Origin: Chondrus crispus
Lineage: Eukaryota; Rhodophyta; Florideophyceae; Gigartinales; Gigartinaceae
NCBI RefSeq assembly: GCF_000350225.1
Contig: NW_005179349.1
Span: forward strand, 1 to 59,668
Reading direction: 5' to 3'
DNA length: 59,668 nt
The position numbers and the translations under genes were made by a program. Positions 1 to 10,123 of this stretch are shown piece by piece. Numbering within the stretch: the first letter of the stretch is position 1; each line of letters begins with the position of its first letter. The notes under the pieces were generated by a model. That model was not told the DNA's origin, searched no databases, and worked only from the letters and a program-made list of their open reading frames with translations.

Positions 1-1093
1 ATCCGAAATCAGGGACATGCAAAACGTTTGACAATTTGCAAGGATGGGGACTTCCGTTGACGTTCAACATGAATTCTACCTCGCCGCGACCAGCGACATT
101 AGCTCTAGCCTTCGTGCCCATCTCGACTGATCCACATTGCATCTGTTCATACGTAACGAACAAAGAGCGATCAAACGTAATGTGAGCGCTGCAACCGGAA
201 TCCACAAGCCATGACCTTGCGTTTGCAGCCCTCTTTTTTGGAGTGGAAGTCAAAAGCAAGCAAGTAAAGTCACTCTCCGCAAAGGCAGCAGTAGAATTGT
301 CATCTCGAGAAACGAATGCACTTGGCTTTAAGACAGTGTTGCGTGACCGAAACCCATCTGGCGGTGCAGGTCGGCGCCCATTCACGTCCTTGCCCCAGCA
401 ACGCGCTGCAGTATGCCCATGTCTATTGCAATTCGTACATTTCATATTGCGTCGAATAGGCATACGATTGACAAGTGCAGGTGCATGTGGTGATGAAGCA
501 GAAGCGGTCTTCATGCTTTCTCGTTGCTCTTCTTGCAGCAGACGACTCTTCACAAACTCGAGTCCAAACACTTTATCTTCATTGCCAAGTGCGTCAAGAG
601 CAACAATCAAGTTATCGAATCGTGGAGGCAAGCCATTCAACACAGCCATTGCAATTTCTTTATCGTCAATCTCAACACTCATTGACTGCAATCTGGCAGC
701 AAGTTGCTTCACACGATTGATGAACACGAGCACTTTCTCGGATGGGAGCATGGATACAGTGTAAAAGTCGCGACGGGCGGCAAGTTTGTTGAGCAAAGTA
801 TGACGCTCAAACACATTCAGAATTGCTTCCCATGTCTCTTTCGCACTGCTACACCCTCGCACATGTTGCAAGTAGTCATCAGAAAGCGTGAGTCCGATGA
901 CTGCCTTTGCTTTTGCGTCACCACGGATCCATTTTCTCCGGTCATCTGACGTCGCATTCTCCGGGATATCATCAAAAACGTATTGATCGACATCTCGGAG
1001 AGCAAGCAGTAGCTGGATTTTCTGCTTCCAGATGTAAAAGTTAGATGCAGTCAGCTTCTCGATTCTGACCGATCCAGAGCTTTGGTCATCCAT
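1..1093 (-). CDS. Copia family A/C Gag-Pol, N-terminal part (runs off the left edge)
   Basis: Gag-Pol of a Ty1/Copia element: capsid-forming Gag followed by protease. The frame stays open from the ATG at 1093-1091 to the window edge (364 codons seen). In order it shows the N-terminal Gag domain (start MDDQSSGSVRIEKL), a CX2CX4HX4C zinc knuckle, the protease motif LVDSGCSAH and the start of the integrase leader region. The MDDQ start is chosen because a 2 bp difference just upstream (near 1110) breaks the frame that extends further 5' in other copies, while MDDQ is constant. No stop or frameshift is seen, so this part looks intact. The rest lies outside the window, and its promoter LTR has been replaced on the right by a family B LTR. 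Confidence 0.85.
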   Translation of the reverse strand, partial: MDDQSSGSVRIEKLTASNFYIWKQKIQLLLALRDVDQYVFDDIPENATSDDRRKWIRGDAKAKAVIGLTLSDDYLQHVRGCSSAKETWEAILNVFERHTLLNKLAARRDFYTVSMLPSEKVLVFINRVKQLAARLQSMSVEIDDKEIAMAVLNGLPPRFDNLIVALDALGNEDKVFGLEFVKSRLLQEEQRESMKTASASSPHAPALVNRMPIRRNMKCTNCNRHGHTAARCWGKDVNGRRPAPPDGFRSRNTVLKPSAFVSRDDNSTAAFAESDFTCLLLTSTPKKRAANARSWLVDSGCSAHITFDRSLFVTYEQMQCGSVEMGTKARANVAGRGEVEFMLNVNGSPHPCKLSNVLHVPDFG

Positions 1094-1560
1094 TTCGCCG
1101 AATGGATGTGTACCCTTCGAGTATACAAGGTCTTCTGTTCCGGGATCCCAAGCTGTTAACCGATAGTCAACACAATGGCAAGCCCACCCGTATAAGAAGT
1201 TTGTAGCGATTACTCGGAAACGTTCTTGGTGCTTGTTCCCAGCAGAGTGGAACAAGCGTATTCTTCTTAAAAGTGCCTTAGGGCGCTACCCCTGTATGTC
1301 GGCCAGTGCGGGTCTTTCGACTGTGAACTAAATCAAACGTGCCACGAGTAAGCACAACACTTTGCCTGTAGACGAACGAAGACTTTTGGTCACTACCGCG
1401 AACGGTCCCTGCAACCGAAATTGGACTTTCCAAGCTTGGTACGGTAGCCTCAGAGAAATTTCCCACAACACAAGAATGAAACTGCCTTCGTCGTACTCGT
1501 GTGATTTGTTCACAATCACGCCTAGGGTCACCCTCTTCCGTGCGAACTTAATCAAGGTAC
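1094..1560 (-). other. Family A 5' leader, truncated
   Basis: Untranslated leader between LTR and gag of the A copy. It matches the leaders at 21331-22404, 32278-33351 and 49889-50677. It stops abruptly at 1560, where LTR B begins, so the LTR and primer-binding site of this copy are missing. It keeps the leader hairpin with CTTGTTCC/GGAACAAG arms (about 1235-1258). No convincing ATG-initiated gene is seen. Confidence 0.7.
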
Positions 1561-2824
1561 TAATGGTAGGTTCGGAGGGGCAAGGGAAAGAAGGAAGGCA
1601 GGTTGATGTGTGTGAGTGAAGGAGTTGGTGCCGAGGTTTACTTTGAAGCCGTTTTCCTGCGATACTTATACACTTCGAGTGCTCCACTATCGCTCTACTC
1701 CGTCTCCCAGTAAACTATACTCTACTATGCGCGACCAAGCGCGGTCCTCTTGTGGCCCGACCATACTGTTCGATTTCCACCTTACGAATCGATTCGTAAC
1801 TATTAGCTCACAACTATTTCTACACATTCCAAATGACTGTAAACCATGGCCCTATGCATGCAACTGTTTCACACCTTACTAATCTGCATCCAGTCATGCC
1901 AGACTTCATTGTTGTGCAACGAACAACTTGGCACTTGTCTATTTCCAACAACGCAAACGTCTTTCATATCACAATCGCCATACGTATCCTTGTTTCTCAC
2001 CTTACTAATTTTGCCAAGCACTGTCAGATAATTATGGCAAGTTACAACAATGTGCATCCAGACGTTCTACACAACTCACATGAGAATACATGTAAATCAC
2101 ACGAGTACTGTCATGAACTTGCATCCAACGGCGCACCATGACGAGAGCACAGTGCAACGGCGCGTGCTCACGCAAGACTCGCATACAGCGTGACGCGTAC
2201 ACAGAATAATCGCACAACTGTATTTCTCTCGCCAGAAGTACTTGTTGTACTTTTGATTCACATGTACTGTACTCGGACACGCGCAGGATCACAAACAGTG
2301 TGACACTGTAAAACTGTAAACCGTCATGTGCATACACCTGGATGCGTGTACATGTGTACGTACACGAATCCACCTGGCGACGTGTACATGTGTACACGGC
2401 ATACATGTGTCCCGCCCGGGGGCCCCATGCAATTACCCATTACAACCATGGCAAACCACTTGAAACCCCCAAAACAACGTAATTATGGCATATACAGGCC
2501 ATTTAAAGTACATCACAAGGCCAATGACGCACACGTGGACAACGCTCGACCAATAGATTTGCAGCAATAGACCTGAGGGCTAATAGAATTGCAGTATTTC
2601 CTGTGTAGTCTATAGTGCTACGGGCCAAGGTTCCACTTGGGAAAACTATGCAAATTTGCATGACCCTCCGAGAGGCCACTTTCGTCCCCGGAACCCCAAA
2701 ATCTGGGATTTTACACGTGTCATGTCGTGATATGGGTAAGAGCGCCCGGACCGTGCAGTCATGTACACGTGTCACTCGATTTTGACCTTTTCAGATAGCA
2801 GCATGTGGTCGCACATTTTCAATA
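1561..2824 (-). repeat. 3' LTR of B1 (family B, 1264 bp)
   Basis: Matches 8200-9463 and 13803-15066 end to end. On the sense strand it begins TATTGAAAATG right after the polypurine tract and ends CTACCATTA. It carries several CACGTG palindromes and CCTTACTAAT-type motifs in its U3-like part, and a TATAAGTATCGC box near the downstream end that could be a TATA element. Differs from 8200-9463 at roughly twenty positions by eye. Confidence 0.9.
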
Positions 2825-2835
2825 CCTCCCCTCGA

Positions 2836-5800
2836 TCACATGCTTTGGGCAGCTTTGCACTCGGAAAGCCCGACCATGCCCACGAACTTTTCAAACAGCA
2901 TGCGACCAAGTGGTTTGGTCAGCATATCGGCTGGGATTTCTGTTGTCGGACAACGGTACAATGTGACCAGTTTTCGCTGCACCGCATCTCGAACAAAATG
3001 ATACGTAATATCAATGTGCTTGTTCCGACGATTTGTAGATTCGTTGTGAGCAAACGCAATCGTACCAGCGTTGTCACATCCAACGCGAATTGTTGGATCC
3101 GAATTCGCACCAAGTACATCGGCATGGAAGCGTCGAAGCCACGCAGCCTCTTTGCATGCTTCACTGAGTGCGATGTATTCTGCCTCACAAGTAGACTTTG
3201 CAACTACTGTTTGTTTCCGGGAAGCCCAACTGATAGGCCCATCACAAAGCTTGAACACGTACCCACTCGTTGATTTCCGTGATTCAAGGCATCCACCCCA
3301 ATCTGCGTCGCTATACCCATGAAGTTCCGTACCAAGATCATCTTTACCAAACACTATTCCAAGATGCTGGGACCCACGCAAGTATCTCAACACACGTTTC
3401 ACACCTGTCCAATGCGAATCGTGAGGGTCGGCACAGTGTTGAGATAACTTTCCAATGGCATACGCAATATCGGGGCGGGTCCCGACCATTAAAAACATTA
3501 GACATCCAATGGCCTGACGATATGGTTCAAAGCATGGGTTGTCATCAGTGCCAGTTTCGGCCACTTGCATTGTGACATGTCGAGACTGTTCCATCGGAGT
3601 AACGCAAGGATTGCATGCCGACATTTTGAACCGTTTCAGTACTGCTTGGGCATACTTCGACTGCGTGACGGTCAGGACGTGTTTAGAACGTATACGGTCG
3701 ATCTCTAGACCAATACAAGTCTTCGCCTCGCCAAGGTCTTTCATATCGAATCGTTTGTTGAGTTCATTTTTCATCCATAATATGGCCTCCAAGTTACTTC
3801 CAGCTAGCAGCAGATCGTCCACGTACAACGCGATAATCATGATGACATTGCCTTGACGTCGAATGTAAAGACATGGGTCGCTGCGTGTAGTGTTGAAACC
3901 AAGTTCAGTGATCAGAAACTCATCGATCTTACTATGCCATTGGCGATGGGCTTGCTTAAGACCATAGATTGCTTTGAATAGTTTACACACCGAATCAGGT
4001 TTGACTTTGTCGATGCATCCTTCAGGTTGCTCCATGTAAATTTCTTCGTGAAGTTCACCGTTGAGGAAGGCAGTCACCACGTCCATCTGATGCAGCTCAA
4101 GGTCAAAGTGCGCAACCAGTGCCAGCAGCAGACGGATAGTTGTGAACTTGATGACAGGGGCGAAAGTTTCAGTGTAATCGATGCCTTCTACTTGTTGAAA
4201 GCCTCGTGCCACAAGACGTCCCTTTGCAGTTTCGACCAATTTTCCGGACTCGTCAGGAAGTTGCTTCACTCCGAAAACCCACCTGGACGTCAGGACGTTT
4301 GATGCTTGAGATCTTGGAACAAGTGTCCATGTTTTGTTTTTGTGTTGTGAAGCAAGTTCTTTGTCGATGCCCTTCTGCCAGAAGCGAGCTTTTGGAGAAT
4401 CCATAGCTTGCTTGTACGAGTTTGGGATTTCCGTTATCACATGGGCGTGGCTAAGGAGTCCAGCAGTCACCAAAGCTGCTGCCCACCACGCCCCAGGCGT
4501 TTTGCGAACGCGAGTGGACCGACGGAGATTAGTTGGCGGATCAATAGTTTCTTCCTCAACTACGTGTTGCTCAACTGTTTCGGTAGTTTCGTCCTCCCCT
4601 GCAGTTGGGGAGGAGTTGGAGGATTCATCAGAGTCTTGTTGTTCATCCGGCGATGATGCTTCTGATGCCACTGCATCATTTTCTGCAACTTCCTCATCGA
4701 TGTTCAAGTTGATTGTGTCATCATCAGTTGTAGCCTTCTCGTTTGTATCCATCGGTTCACCAGATTTGCCTCCCGTGGACTCGTCAAAAGTAACATCGCT
4801 GGATACGATCACTTTGTGCAAATCACCGTCCCACAACTTGTAAGCTTTCGTATTTTCAGCATACCCTAGAAACATTGCCTCCTTTGCACGGGCGTCAAGT
4901 TTCTGGATGTTGTGTTTTGGTAATGTATACCAACACTTTGAACCGAAAACACGCAAATGACCAACATTTGGCACAGATTTCATCCATAAGTGGTAGGGGG
5001 TCATCTTGGGGGGAATGGCACGTGACGTGACTCGATTTCGAACGTACACTGCATTGGCAAGTGCTTCTGCCCAGAACCCCTTTGTAACTTTCTTGTGCGC
5101 TAGCATGGAGCGCACCAAGTTTACCAGAGTTCTGTTCAGTCGTTCGGCGACGCCATTTTGCTCCGGTGTGTACGCGGTCGTCATTTGATGCTGAGTACCA
5201 TTTGCAATCAGAAAAGACTTAAACTCCGTGGACAGATACTCACCACCTCGATCGGTGCGAAGCACTTTGATCTTGCGACCAGTGTGAGTCTGAGCAAGTT
5301 GTGCAAACATTTCGTATCGTTCAAATGCTTCTGATTTATGGTGCATAGGGTACACTACTGACCAGTTTGAGTGATCATCTATGAAGGTAATGAAGTACTT
5401 GGCACCACCAATGGACTGCACCTCTAAGGGGCCACAAACATCAGAGTGAACTAAGTCTAGACAGGAGTATGCCCGCCTCGAGAACCGCTCTTTTGGGATC
5501 ACAGATCGAGTGGCTTTGCCGTAGACGCACGCAGAACATTTTTCAGAGATGCAATCATTGTCAGTATTGTTGATTTTGTTACCCTCATTACCAAGTAGTT
5601 TGACTCCACTTACCACATTGTCACGAATCATCGAAGCAATACCTTGAGAATGCACATGTGCAAAGCGCTCATGCCACGTTTGCAGGGTGGCAGCATGTGC
5701 AGATCCGATGTCACTGACGATGTCGAGAACGTAAAGTTCTCCAACCAATGTAGCAGTCGCCACTACAGTTGAGCCTCGTCTGATCATGCATTTTCCATTT

Positions 5801-6978
5801 TCGAACCCAACTTTTAGTCCAAGTTCAGTTATTCGACTGACAGAGAGCAGAGAGAACGCAAAGTCCGGAACGTGCAATACATCCGTCAACTTGCACGGTT
5901 CGATGTGGCCATTCACATTTAACTTCAAGTGAACGTCACCACGGCCGGCAACCTTTGCACTAGCCTTGGTTCCCATCTGAACAGAGGCGGATTCAAGTGG
6001 CTCATACGTTGCAAACAAAGATCGGTCATATGTAATATGAGCTGTACAAGCTGAATCTACGAGCCACGAAGGCGACATATCCGGAGATGTCCCTAGAGAT
6101 GTGGCCACATCGTTCGTGTGCGAAGCTTTCGACATCAGACATGTGAAGTCGACGCTGTTTACAACCATGTCGGGATCAGGTTTCTGTGTGACAAATGCAG
6201 ATTGTTTCCGCTGAGACATACGCGGTTTATATCCGCCAGGAGGAGCCGGGCGACGCCCATTCAAATCCTTTCCCCAGCAGCGGGTTGCCGTATGGCCTGT
6301 ATGACCGCAGTTCGTGCATTTGTAATCGTTTATGTCCCGATTGTTCGGGGCACGATTAACCAGAGCCGATGTCTGTGAGGAGCTAGACTTCATGTTTGCT
6401 CGTTGCTCTTCCTGCAGCAGACGACTTTTCACAAAGTCCAAACTGAATATCTTTTCCTCATTACCGAGAGCATCAAGTGCAACGATGAGAGCCTCGAAAC
6501 GGGCAGGCAGACCGTTGAGCACGGCCATGGCCATCTCCTTGTCATCGATGTTTACGCTCATTGACTTGAAGATGGCTGCCAGCTGCTTGACACGATTGAT
6601 GTATGCAAGCACCTTTTCACCGAAAAGCATCTTCACAGTGTAGAACTCACGACGTGCAGCTAGTTTGTTCAGCAAAGTGTGCCTCTCAAACACGTTGACA
6701 ATAGCTTCCCACATCTCATGAGCAGTATCAACATCACGTACATGCTCAAGATGCTCATCTGATAGGGAGAGACCAATCAGTGCTTTAGCTTTACTGTCAC
6801 CTCTGATCCACTTCTTACTCTCTTCCCCGCGTTCCTCACTTGGAACTCTTCCCTCAACGATGTATTGGTCATCATCACGTAGAGCAAGCAGAAGTTGTAT
6901 TTTCTGCTTCCACACGTAGAAGTTGGAGTCCGTCAGTTTGTCGATTCTGATGGATCCTCCTCCTCCTTGATCTTCCAT
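2836..6978 (-). CDS. Copia family B Gag-Pol polyprotein, intact (1380 aa)
   Basis: Encodes virus-like-particle protein, protease, integrase and reverse transcriptase/RNase H of a Ty1/Copia retrotransposon. Seen in order: Gag from MEDQGGGG; zinc knuckle CTNCGHTGHTATRC from residue 221; protease at residue 308 (DSACTAH, i.e. DSA rather than DSG, a variant known in Copia proteases such as Tnt1); integrase HHCC region; integrase core with SDVCGP, TDRGGEY (Asp576) and VAERLN, spacing D-35-E; RT with YVDD at 1052-1055; RNase H with YSDADW near 1223, EAEYIAL and GCDNAG. The domain order PR-INT-RT-RH is diagnostic of Copia. ATG 6978-6976 is the first ATG; the in-frame extension upstream has only a TTG. 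Single open frame with no gag/pol shift, which is usual for Copia. Confidence 0.95.
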   Translation of the reverse strand: MEDQGGGGSIRIDKLTDSNFYVWKQKIQLLLALRDDDQYIVEGRVPSEERGEESKKWIRGDSKAKALIGLSLSDEHLEHVRDVDTAHEMWEAIVNVFERHTLLNKLAARREFYTVKMLFGEKVLAYINRVKQLAAIFKSMSVNIDDKEMAMAVLNGLPARFEALIVALDALGNEEKIFSLDFVKSRLLQEEQRANMKSSSSQTSALVNRAPNNRDINDYKCTNCGHTGHTATRCWGKDLNGRRPAPPGGYKPRMSQRKQSAFVTQKPDPDMVVNSVDFTCLMSKASHTNDVATSLGTSPDMSPSWLVDSACTAHITYDRSLFATYEPLESASVQMGTKASAKVAGRGDVHLKLNVNGHIEPCKLTDVLHVPDFAFSLLSVSRITELGLKVGFENGKCMIRRGSTVVATATLVGELYVLDIVSDIGSAHAATLQTWHERFAHVHSQGIASMIRDNVVSGVKLLGNEGNKINNTDNDCISEKCSACVYGKATRSVIPKERFSRRAYSCLDLVHSDVCGPLEVQSIGGAKYFITFIDDHSNWSVVYPMHHKSEAFERYEMFAQLAQTHTGRKIKVLRTDRGGEYLSTEFKSFLIANGTQHQMTTAYTPEQNGVAERLNRTLVNLVRSMLAHKKVTKGFWAEALANAVYVRNRVTSRAIPPKMTPYHLWMKSVPNVGHLRVFGSKCWYTLPKHNIQKLDARAKEAMFLGYAENTKAYKLWDGDLHKVIVSSDVTFDESTGGKSGEPMDTNEKATTDDDTINLNIDEEVAENDAVASEASSPDEQQDSDESSNSSPTAGEDETTETVEQHVVEEETIDPPTNLRRSTRVRKTPGAWWAAALVTAGLLSHAHVITEIPNSYKQAMDSPKARFWQKGIDKELASQHKNKTWTLVPRSQASNVLTSRWVFGVKQLPDESGKLVETAKGRLVARGFQQVEGIDYTETFAPVIKFTTIRLLLALVAHFDLELHQMDVVTAFLNGELHEEIYMEQPEGCIDKVKPDSVCKLFKAIYGLKQAHRQWHSKIDEFLITELGFNTTRSDPCLYIRRQGNVIMIIALYVDDLLLAGSNLEAILWMKNELNKRFDMKDLGEAKTCIGLEIDRIRSKHVLTVTQSKYAQAVLKRFKMSACNPCVTPMEQSRHVTMQVAETGTDDNPCFEPYRQAIGCLMFLMVGTRPDIAYAIGKLSQHCADPHDSHWTGVKRVLRYLRGSQHLGIVFGKDDLGTELHGYSDADWGGCLESRKSTSGYVFKLCDGPISWASRKQTVVAKSTCEAEYIALSEACKEAAWLRRFHADVLGANSDPTIRVGCDNAGTIAFAHNESTNRRNKHIDITYHFVRDAVQRKLVTLYRCPTTEIPADMLTKPLGRMLFEKFVGMVGLSECKAAQSM

Positions 6979-7150
6979 TTTAGTGCAAATAAACTTCAAG
7001 TATTCGAAAATCCGTTCCGGGATCCCAAGCCGTTAACCGATAGTCAACACAATGGCAAGCCCACCCGTCTAAGAAGTTCGATATGATTACTATGAAGTTG
7101 CACTAGGAGAAATTTGCGAACAGATATGTGACTTTATTTGGAAGAAATCC

Positions 7151-7693
7151 CTAACTATTCTGTTCACAAACTACCTTTAAGTGTGCGGCACCGTTCTCGT
7201 GGCACTTCAGGTGCCCGTGAGACTCAAAGACGCGATTGCAAGGGATACAACGCGGAGTCTCCTTAGCGTTGGAAACCTGAATGCCATGAGACCTAGAGTG
7301 AATGTGGTCGTAAAAGGCCTTCGCACTATTGCCACTAACGCCGCACACTTTACAATACCGCTTATACCGCGCGCACACCTTACGATTCCTCTTGCGCTCA
7401 CGCTTAAACTCTTTATCCGCAAGAACAGCCGCTTTCCGAGCAGAAAGTCGATGCGTAGTTCTCTTTATTGGTGCAGGAACAGAGCGCGGAATACGAGGAA
7501 TCCTATATGGTGCGCAACTCGAGGACGGACCCGGAAGCGCGAGCCGAGGTGAAGGTTGATCCTCAGGCTCAAGCACCTCAACGGATACGACCTCCGATGT
7601 CCGAACCGTTCGACCGGTGACCAGCTTCCCAGGCGCAGAGCGCACCGGTACTAATTCCAGATCTAACACAACCCCGTAAAAACAGGTATTCAC
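7151..7693 (-). CDS. Leader ORF: two U1/matrin-type C2H2 zinc fingers (copy in B1)
   Basis: Open frame of about 180 codons in the B1 leader, same strand as gag-pol and ending 172 bp before it. The C-terminal half has two fingers with identical spacing C-x2-C-x12-H-x5-H: CKVCGVSGNSAKAF..H..H and CIPCNRVFESHGHL..H..H. This is the U1/matrin/dsRNA-binding class, not the DNA-binding TFIIIA class. Before them lies a strongly basic stretch (KEFKRERKRNRK). The N-terminal half is Pro/Ser-rich. There is no ATG: the frame opens after a TAA with a hydrophobic run, and the first recognised start-like codon is GTG 7693. Translation may need splicing (a GTAAGT donor-like site lies upstream at 7815-7810) or non-AUG initiation. 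I infer an RNA-binding accessory protein. It is not part of standard Copia elements. Confidence 0.65.
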   Translation of the reverse strand: MNTCFYGVVLDLELVPVRSAPGKLVTGRTVRTSEVVSVEVLEPEDQPSPRLALPGPSSSCAPYRIPRIPRSVPAPIKRTTHRLSARKAAVLADKEFKRERKRNRKVCARYKRYCKVCGVSGNSAKAFYDHIHSRSHGIQVSNAKETPRCIPCNRVFESHGHLKCHENGAAHLKVVCEQNS

Positions 7694-7773
7694 AATAAGG
7701 AATATGAAGATAATCGTCAGTAACAGATTTTGGAATTATTGCTCTTAAGAACCACCAAAACGTGCAAAGACAA

Positions 7774-8163
7774 TCACTTAGATGTGTAGAAAATGGAAAG
7801 AAACTCAAAACTTACTTTGCATGAGAGAACGAAGAAAAACCAAATGCGAGATTGACCACGATGGCCGTAGCGGGAGCGGAAACGAAGACGAAGACCAAAG
7901 ACAGAGACAGCAGCAAGAACCACAGCAAGAACAAAAGCCAAACCAAGAACGAAGACAACGAAGACAGCGGGGGCGATGACCAAAACCAATTCACACAAGA
8001 GAGCAAGAACGACAGCAGCAGCGAAAACCAAAACCAAGAACGACGGCAAGAACGAGAGCGACAACGACAGCGAGAAGACGAGCGGAAAGAACGACGAGAA
8101 ACGGCAGCGAAAATGACAGCGAAAACAACGGCAGAAACAACGGAACGAGAACGACAGACTCAT
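7774..8163 (-). CDS. Leader ORF: very hydrophobic 129-residue protein (doubtful)
   Basis: ATG 8163-8161 is the first ATG after the primer-binding site, only about 23 nt downstream of it. The product starts Cys/Arg/Phe-rich and then has about 65 almost uninterrupted Leu/Val/Ala/Phe residues, enough for two or three membrane spans, then an Arg-rich patch. The same frame is open in the other two B leaders (19992-20381, 57685-58074). Against it: the DNA is low-complexity and the opposite strand is also open, so it may be a by-product of a pyrimidine-rich sense leader. If real, it would be a membrane protein or an upstream ORF limiting gag translation. Confidence 0.3.
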   Translation of the reverse strand: MSLSFSFRCFCRCFRCHFRCRFSSFFPLVFSLSLSLSFLPSFLVLVFAAAVVLALLCELVLVIAPAVFVVFVLGLAFVLAVVLAAVSVFGLRLRFRSRYGHRGQSRIWFFFVLSCKVSFEFLSIFYTSK

Positions 8164-8185
8164 GCAGTGAAACGACAGCGAGGGA

Positions 8186-8199
8186 CTGGGCCCATAACC
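8186..8199 (-). promoter_or_regulatory. Primer-binding site of B1, initiator tRNA-Met anticodon arm
   Basis: Plus strand reads CTGGGCCCATAACC, so the element RNA reads GGUUAUGGGCCCAG. This is complementary to the anticodon stem-loop (with CAU) of eukaryotic initiator tRNA-Met, not to a tRNA 3' CCA end. It abuts the LTR with no spacer. Same mode as Drosophila copia, which primes with a 5' half-tRNA. Confidence 0.85.
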
Positions 8200-9463
8200 T
8201 AATGGTAGGTTCGGACGGGCAAGGGAAAGAAGGAAGGCAGGTTGATGTGTGTGAGTGAAGGAGTTGGTGCCGAGGTTTACTTTGAAGCCGTTTTCCTGCG
8301 ATACTTATACACTTCGAGTGCTACTCTATCGCTCTACTCGGACTCCCAGTAAACCATACTGCACTATGCGCGACCAAGCGCGGTCCTCTTGTGGCCCGAC
8401 CATACTGTTCGATTTCCACCTTACGAATCGATTCGTAACTATTAGCTCACAACTATTTCTACACATTCCAAATGACTGTAAACCATGGCCCTATGCATGC
8501 AACTGTTTCACACCTTACTAATCTGCATCCAGTCATGCCAGACTTCATTGTTGTGCAACGAACAACTTGGCACTTGTCTATTTCCAACAACGCAAACGTC
8601 TTTCATATCACAATCGCCATACGTATCCTTGTTTCTCACCTTACTAATTTCGCCAAGCACTGTCAGATAATTATGGCAAGTTATAACAATGTGCATCCAG
8701 ACTTTCTACACAACTCACATGAGAATACATGTAAATCACACGAGTACTGTCATGAACTTGCATCCAACGGCGCACCATGACGAGAGCACAGTGCAACGGC
8801 GCGTGCTCACGCAAGACTCGCATACAGCGTGACGCGTACACAGAATAATCGCACAACTGTATTCCTCTCGCCAGAAGTACTTGTTGTACTTTTGATTCAC
8901 ATGTACTGTACTCGGACACGCGCAGGATCGCAAACAGTCTGACACTGTAAAACTGTAAACCCTCATGCGCATACACCTGGATGCGTGTACATGTGTACGT
9001 ACACGAATCCACCTGGCGACGTGTACATGTGTACACGGCATACATGTGTCCCGCCCGGGGGCCCCATGCAATTACCCATTACAACAATGGCAAACCACTT
9101 GAAACCCCCAAAACAACGTAATTATGGCATATACAGGCCATTTAAAGTACATCACAAGGCCAATGACGCACACGTGGACAACGCTCGACCAATAGATTTG
9201 CAGCATTAGACCTGAGGGCCAATAGAATTGCAGTATTTCCTGTGTAGTCTATAGTGCTACGGGCCAAGGTTCCACTTGGCAAAACTATGCAAATTTGCAT
9301 GACCCTCCGAGAGGCCACTTTCGTCCCCGGAACCCCAAAATCTGGGATTTTACACGTGTCATGTCGTGATATGGGTAAGAGCGCCCGGACCGTGCAGTCA
9401 TGTACACGTGTCACTCGATTTTGACCTTTTCAGATAACAGCATGTGGTCGCACATTTTCAATA
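8200..9463 (-). repeat. 5' LTR of B1 (family B, 1264 bp)
   Basis: Same termini as 1561-2824. It should hold the promoter and transcription start of B1. A TATAAGTATCGC stretch about 110 bp from its downstream end is a candidate TATA box. Right flank CAGTC belongs to a family C leader. Confidence 0.9.
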
Positions 9464-10109
9464 CAGTCTTCTTGGATTGATATGGTACGTTGGCGACTAA
9501 GGACTACACCCACAGCTCACACAACGATTGCCAAGACCAAGCTGCAACAGACACGAAGAAGATCCACCAAGTTGAAACGACAGCAGCTCCCGAAGGCAGA
9601 GTGCGGATCGACTAGACCAGTACACTGTGATCCTCCCGGAGGATCAGTGTTTCGTCTCTCGACGATTCTTGGTCGGACCCTCGCTCAAGTCAGATTTCCA
9701 ATGGCACAAGCCTTTCACCAAGAGCGAGGGTATCGGCAGCTACGACGATCACCGGCGTGATCGAAGGGCAGTCTTCTTGGATTGATATGGTACGTTGGCG
9801 ACTAGGGACTACACCCACAGCTCACACAACGATTGCCAAGACCAAGCTGCAACAGACACGAAGAAGATCCACCAAGTTGAAACGACAGCAGGTAGACGGA
9901 GACGAACGACCAAGATGATAACGACAGCAAGTAGACGGCGATAGAACAAAACAAACGACGGCGGCGATGAAAACGGCGGCGGAAACAACAGCAGAAACCA
10001 AAACGAGAACGACAACGGAGACCAAAACGAGAACAACAGCAGAAACAAACACGAAAACGGCAGCAGAAACTGAGAACGAGCACTCACACAGCGGAACAAT
10101 AACGTTGAA

Positions 10110-10123
10110 CTGGGCCCATAATC
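10110..10123 (-). promoter_or_regulatory. Primer-binding site of the C copy
   Basis: Plus strand CTGGGCCCATAATC, one base different from the A and B sites, again matching the initiator tRNA-Met anticodon arm and abutting the LTR. Confidence 0.75.

Larger units (their letters stand above)
1561..9463 (-). mobile_element. Complete Copia element B1
   Basis: Read on the minus strand: 5' LTR 8200-9463, primer-binding site 8186-8199, leader with two ORFs, gag-pol 6978-2836, polypurine tract 2834-2825 (CGAGGGGAGG), 3' LTR 2824-1561. All parts are present and gag-pol is open, so the element could be autonomous. The flanking 5-mers differ (GGTAC on the left, CAGTC on the right), and the left and right neighbours are different elements (A leader, C leader). 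At about ten diagnostic sites the 8200 LTR agrees with the 13803 LTR of B2 and not with its own partner. Both facts suggest the copy was assembled by recombination between B elements. Confidence 0.9.

Noticed and set aside
243..764. Plus-strand ORFs opposite the Copia gag-pol genes (here and at many similar places, e.g. 4334-4843, 31514-31948)
   Set aside because: They mirror a recognised coding frame on the other strand, recur wherever gag-pol is open, and show no domain.
7852..8202. Plus-strand ORF rich in Lys, Thr, Asn and Gln in the B leader
   Set aside because: Low-complexity purine-rich strand, antisense to the element, no domain. Its openness follows from the composition.
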